NCBI GenBank assembly: GCA_002401945.1
Contig: NVUP01000024.1
Span: 1,777-10,119, forward strand
DNA from: Paracoccaceae bacterium
GTDB taxonomy: Bacteria > Pseudomonadota > Alphaproteobacteria > Rhodobacterales > Rhodobacteraceae
Length of the DNA stretch: 8,343 bases
Direction: 5' to 3'
Part shown: piece after piece, positions 4,949 to 8,343 of the stretch
Layout: every line of letters starts with the position of its first letter
Position numbering within the stretch: the stretch's first letter is position 1
Program-made: the position numbers and the translations under genes
The notes under the pieces: model-generated
What the model was told of the DNA's origin: nothing
What the model saw: only the letters and a program-made list of their open reading frames with translations
Databases searched by the model: none

Positions 4949-6043
4949 GTGCACGAGGTGTCCCTATCTAGTTCTAAATCTATGAGTTTAATGGAAAATA
5001 CACGGGCCTTGAACAACCTGACGTTAGACGTTGTTGGTAAACTGCTCGGCATCATACTGCCAGCAAAAGGCATGGCCCGATGCCCGCTTCCAAATCATGA
5101 TGACAGAACCCCGTCTTTTGAAATCCGGCATCAAGGACGACGCTGGGCTTGCTATGCCTGCGATATGCACGGTGGAACCATCGATCTCGTTATGGCCTAC
5201 CATGGCATGGAGTTCATGGAGGCAAAAAACTGGCTTATTGATAGAAGTGGACTTTATGTTGATAAGAGCAAGCGCTCTCCCCTACGAACAAAGAACTTCA
5301 AAGTACAAACACATTCGCAATCTCCTGAGAATGCTGCCATTACTGATGAGACGCCTCCCGATCAAAATGTCTACAAAGAGCTGCTTGCTCGTGCCCCTCT
5401 CCGTGAAACTGGTGCAAAATATTTACAAAAACGAGGTATATCTAAACAAATAATTGACCGTTTTTTGATCGGTCAAATGCCAGGTTTTACTGAAATTCAG
5501 GAGCTAATTGAAAAATTTGGCTTTGATCGTGTGCAAACTAGCGGGCTTCTCACGAAGCAATCAACGCCTAGTCGCTTCCGGCCTATCTTACCCCAGGCAG
5601 CTATTCTTTTCCCATATTTTGAAGGCGGAGAAATTACCTATTTTCAATCACGCAGTATGAATGACAGTGACAAGAAAAATCGTTGGCGTAACCTCAACCA
5701 TCGCCGTAAGCGCATCTACAATGTTGATGTACTGAGGGACTCGCGCATTAGCAGAGTAGCAATCTGCGAGGGCGTTTTGGACGCGCTCTCTTCGACACAG
5801 CTTGGATGTGAAGCCATTGGATTTATTGGCGTTTCCGCAAGGTTATCAGAAAGTGAAATGACATCTTTGCGCGGAAAGCAAGTTGATATTTTACTTGATT
5901 GGGATGACGCGGGCGAGAAGCGTGCAGCAGCGCTTCGCAAAGACCTAGCTCGATTTGGTATAGCCGCTACACGGAAAACTGCGCCTCGAAGTGGCGCAAA
6001 AGATATAAACGATTATCTCCGTGAGGGGCACGTCAGCATATGA
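4949..6043 (+). CDS. DnaG-like primase with CHC2 zinc finger and TOPRIM domain
   Basis: The 364-residue protein has the order of bacterial DnaG primases, which make short RNA primers on single-stranded DNA. The CHC2 zinc finger has C45, H50, C68 and C71 in CPLPNHDDRTPSF and WACYAC, followed by GGTIDLVM. The polymerase N-lobe is seen in AKYLQKRGISKQIIDRFLIG (156-175) and the ILFPYFEGG...YFQSR strands (219-235). TOPRIM has ICEGVLDAL (E274) and LLDWDDAG (D317, D319), then KDINDYL (351-357). It stops there, so the DnaB-helicase-binding domain that takes DnaG to about 600 residues is absent, as in plasmid and phage primases. All metal and catalytic residues I can place are present. The start is uncertain: GTG 4949, GTG 4958 (eight bases after AAGG) and ATG 4982 or 4991 are in frame. 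Its stop overlaps the reverse transcriptase start (ATGA), so the two are almost certainly translated together. The domain call is secure; a role in defence is inference. Confidence 0.9.
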   Translation: MHEVSLSSSKSMSLMENTRALNNLTLDVVGKLLGIILPAKGMARCPLPNHDDRTPSFEIRHQGRRWACYACDMHGGTIDLVMAYHGMEFMEAKNWLIDRSGLYVDKSKRSPLRTKNFKVQTHSQSPENAAITDETPPDQNVYKELLARAPLRETGAKYLQKRGISKQIIDRFLIGQMPGFTEIQELIEKFGFDRVQTSGLLTKQSTPSRFRPILPQAAILFPYFEGGEITYFQSRSMNDSDKKNRWRNLNHRRKRIYNVDVLRDSRISRVAICEGVLDALSSTQLGCEAIGFIGVSARLSESEMTSLRGKQVDILLDWDDAGEKRAAALRKDLARFGIAATRKTAPRSGAKDINDYLREGHVSI

Positions 6044-8343
6044 GCATTCATAGCCTCTTATTACAGCCAGAAAACCTAAACTACGCTTGGATCAAAACGA
6101 AGGCTCTCCTTCGGGCTGCCGACGGCTATGTAGACAACGCTGAAGTGGCTGCCTTCGAAATCGACTTGGAGCGAAGGTTGCTCGAGATTCGCCGCCAATT
6201 TGAACAAGGCAAGTACAGGCTGAAAAAGTTGCGCCCTTTGCCTCGCCCGAAAAAGATCTCCGAAGACAGACCAATTGATCGGCAATACTATCATATCGCG
6301 ATCGAAGATCAGGTTGCTTGGATTGCCCTTGTTAATGCTATCGGTCCTAAACTTGACCAGAAGATGGAACCTTGGAGCTATGGCAACAGACTGTATCGTC
6401 CTGCTTGGTACGAACAGGACGAAGCTGGCAAGTCTAAGCTCGAGATCGGGCCTTATCGCCATGCGAGTGGTCATTTGTATAGAAGGTTTCAGCATAGCTG
6501 GCCGTTGTTTCGTCGCCATGTCACGCTGACTGCACGTATGATGGTTCAAAAAGAGAAGCTACTCAGAGACGATATGGACATGCCGGACCAGCTGGCTACT
6601 GCCACTGCTGAGCGCGAAAAGCTCGCCTATTTCAAAGACGGTTGGTGGCGCAAGAATTCTACTTCAGGTAGCAAAAATGAGCTCTTTCACGCTTCCATTG
6701 ATCTTGAGAAATTCTATCCAAATCTAAAAATGGAAGCCGTTATTAAGGGGTTGGGATTGGCCGAAGCACTGGCGGAACCCCAAATTCTGGATCTGGTCAG
6801 CTCAATGCTCGACTTTAGGCTCGACATGACAGGAATGCCTAGCACCGCACTTGAAAATGTAGAGCCGCCTTTCCTTAAGAGCCGCTTCGAAGGCCTACCA
6901 ACAGGTCTGTTCGTTTCTGGGTTTCTCGCTAACGCTGCAATGTTACCGGTTGACAAGGCCGTAGCAGAAAGAATTTCTGAGTGCCGGAACACGGCACATT
7001 TCCGGTTTGTGGATGATCACACAATCATAGCGTACGATTTTGATGCTCTTTGTGATTGGATTCTTTGGTACGAAGAATTGCTTGACGGTCTGGGAATCGG
7101 CGCTTCAGTCAATGTAGAAAAATACGATCCACCGGAGCTCGCAAAGTGGATAAAACTACGTAAGGAGGGCAAATCCGCTGAACAATCACAAGACGACTAC
7201 AGTAAAGCGATGCTGGAGACCCGCCTTGATGGAAGGAACCCAACTAAGCTGATGACCAAGACGCTGGCGCAAGTTTCTGCCGTTGCAACGACCGATATTC
7301 ATATTCTCGATGATGATGATTTGGATGAACGACTTAGCATGCTTGAGTGGCTCTTACTGGCCGACATACCCGAACGTGAGATCCGCCCTGATACAAGAGC
7401 ATCTTTTGCTGCAGGTCAGATCGCTTCTCTTGTGCCAGTTCTCGTCCAAGAGGCTGATGGCCTAATCGAAGCTGCGCGCCAACTCGCTGAACACAAAAAC
7501 CGTAAACTGGACGCTGAAAGATCAACCAATGGGGATCGGGAACGCTATAGTGCAAAGATGACTGAACTTAACGAGGAGCTCAGTGTCCGCTTGCAAGAGC
7601 AGGATGATTCAGAAAGCAAATTGCTCAAACGTTGCTTTGAGTTACTCCTTCAGTCTTTGCGGGAGCACCCCGGCAAAGCACGCCTCTTTTATCGGATTCA
7701 CCAGTACTGCCGTGTAACTGGCCATAAGGGGGTGAAAGCGATTGCCGGGTGGCTTACAGAAACGCGCGATGAAGAGCGCGCTACTTGGGCTGACTACTAC
7801 ACGGCACTGTCGCTACAAATAATGGCAAAGGGTTTATTGACGACAGTAGCCCGGCTCGTAACTCTCGATAGCTTGAGATCTGATATTAAAGCTGCTGAGA
7901 GCCATCTAGAGGACATTGCCAGCCTCGACACTAGCACTTTTGTCTTGCCCAAAGACCGCGAAACTTGGTTTCATGCTGCTGGTCGCAGAGAATTCGGAGT
8001 TGCGCTCATCCAAGCGGCTGAGATTCTCAGCCAGCGGCCAAAATATGAGCATCTCGGACTCAGATTTGGATCTCTTTCGCAATCCTTTGTGCCGGTAAAA
8101 CCTGGCACCCGATTGGAAGTATGGCTTGAGGGAACTGGATGGGCTGCAGGGGTATGGGCACATCTCGCAGAAAACACTGTTGGAGGTGAGTCCGCCCCAT
8201 CAGCAGCTTGGCTTGCCCTTTCTACTAGTTTTGACTTTGACCACAGGCTCGACCTAAAGTCCGCAAGGCGTTACCCAGAACACTTTCCCGACGCCGCCTG
8301 GCAGCATATCCTCACGTCATCCGAGGCACTTCCCCAAGATGAC
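6040..8343 (+). CDS. large reverse transcriptase, UG/Abi (DRT)-like, 3' end beyond the window
   Basis: ATG at 6040 overlaps the primase TGA (ATGA), with GAGGGG about 11 bases upstream; 768 codons are open to the window edge. Recognisable segments are the fingers (RPLPRPKKISEDRPIDRQYY, 66-85; WSYGNRLYRP, 112-121), motif A (HASIDLEKFYPNLKMEAV, D221), motif B (GLPTGLFVSGFLAN, 285-298) and motif C (FRFVDDHTIIA, D325-D326). A GLGIGASVNVEKY segment (350-362) marks the end of the palm. The metal-binding aspartates are present. Motif C is FVDD rather than the YADD of many retrons and group II introns, and motif B is LPTG rather than PQG. About 400 residues follow, mostly helical with a coiled-coil-like stretch (about 470-530), resembling the helical-repeat extension of AbiK-type and UG enzymes. 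No maturase or HNH intron domain is seen. The subgroup cannot be assigned by eye. Its partner is clearly the primase upstream. Confidence 0.85.
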   Translation, partial: MSIHSLLLQPENLNYAWIKTKALLRAADGYVDNAEVAAFEIDLERRLLEIRRQFEQGKYRLKKLRPLPRPKKISEDRPIDRQYYHIAIEDQVAWIALVNAIGPKLDQKMEPWSYGNRLYRPAWYEQDEAGKSKLEIGPYRHASGHLYRRFQHSWPLFRRHVTLTARMMVQKEKLLRDDMDMPDQLATATAEREKLAYFKDGWWRKNSTSGSKNELFHASIDLEKFYPNLKMEAVIKGLGLAEALAEPQILDLVSSMLDFRLDMTGMPSTALENVEPPFLKSRFEGLPTGLFVSGFLANAAMLPVDKAVAERISECRNTAHFRFVDDHTIIAYDFDALCDWILWYEELLDGLGIGASVNVEKYDPPELAKWIKLRKEGKSAEQSQDDYSKAMLETRLDGRNPTKLMTKTLAQVSAVATTDIHILDDDDLDERLSMLEWLLLADIPEREIRPDTRASFAAGQIASLVPVLVQEADGLIEAARQLAEHKNRKLDAERSTNGDRERYSAKMTELNEELSVRLQEQDDSESKLLKRCFELLLQSLREHPGKARLFYRIHQYCRVTGHKGVKAIAGWLTETRDEERATWADYYTALSLQIMAKGLLTTVARLVTLDSLRSDIKAAESHLEDIASLDTSTFVLPKDRETWFHAAGRREFGVALIQAAEILSQRPKYEHLGLRFGSLSQSFVPVKPGTRLEVWLEGTGWAAGVWAHLAENTVGGESAPSAAWLALSTSFDFDHRLDLKSARRYPEHFPDAAWQHILTSSEALPQDD

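Noticed and set aside
6040..8343. Retron or group II intron reverse transcriptase
   Set aside because: There is no msr/msd-like inverted repeat directly before the gene, no YADD or retron-type NAxxH/VTG signature, and no intron domain V-like structure or maturase/HNH domain. The partner primase and helical extension fit UG/Abi enzymes better.

Overview
The window looks like an accessory region of a proteobacterial chromosome or plasmid. An alphaproteobacterium would fit the style of the proteins and intergenic tracts, but the sequence does not prove it. Gene density is low on the left. Two genes there are broken, hairpins and short repeats fill long gene-free stretches, and the intact genes are of defence-like or unknown type. 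No tRNA, rRNA, CRISPR array, integrase or complete insertion sequence is visible.

Positions 1-2600 look like eroded ground. They start with the tail of a D12-class (Dam-like) adenine methyltransferase interrupted by an amber codon. Next comes about 930 bases without a convincing gene, holding clustered TTGAACGG inverted repeats, a 20-bp-period direct repeat and two related long hairpins. A lone minus-strand gene of unknown function follows (1090-1917). After it lies a fragment of a P-loop ATPase that keeps its Walker B region but lacks a Walker A and is cut at both ends (2076-2594).

Positions 2800-4615 carry two intact plus-strand genes: a DUF3800-type protein with a predicted RNase H-like fold (2802-3569), and a 305-residue protein of unknown function with a conserved-looking FREIADFAAHP segment (3698-4615). 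Short sequence matches link the spacers on either side of the second gene.

Positions 4616-8343 are the most interesting part. A 333-base gene-free leader contains a two-level stem-loop that is a candidate structured RNA, and an inverted repeat close to the next start codon. It is followed by a compact operon: a DnaG-like CHC2 zinc-finger/TOPRIM primase without the helicase-binding domain (4949-6043), then a large reverse transcriptase whose ATG overlaps the primase stop in an ATGA arrangement (6040 to beyond 8343). The reverse transcriptase has a recognisable palm (DLEKFYPNL, GLPTG, FVDD) and a long helical C-terminal extension still open at the window edge. This architecture resembles the UG/Abi (DRT, defence-associated) reverse transcriptases more than retrons or group II introns. 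The working model is that the primase supplies or processes primers, or modifies nucleic acid, for reverse transcription of a nearby non-coding RNA, as part of an anti-phage system. The model is inferred from gene order and domains only.
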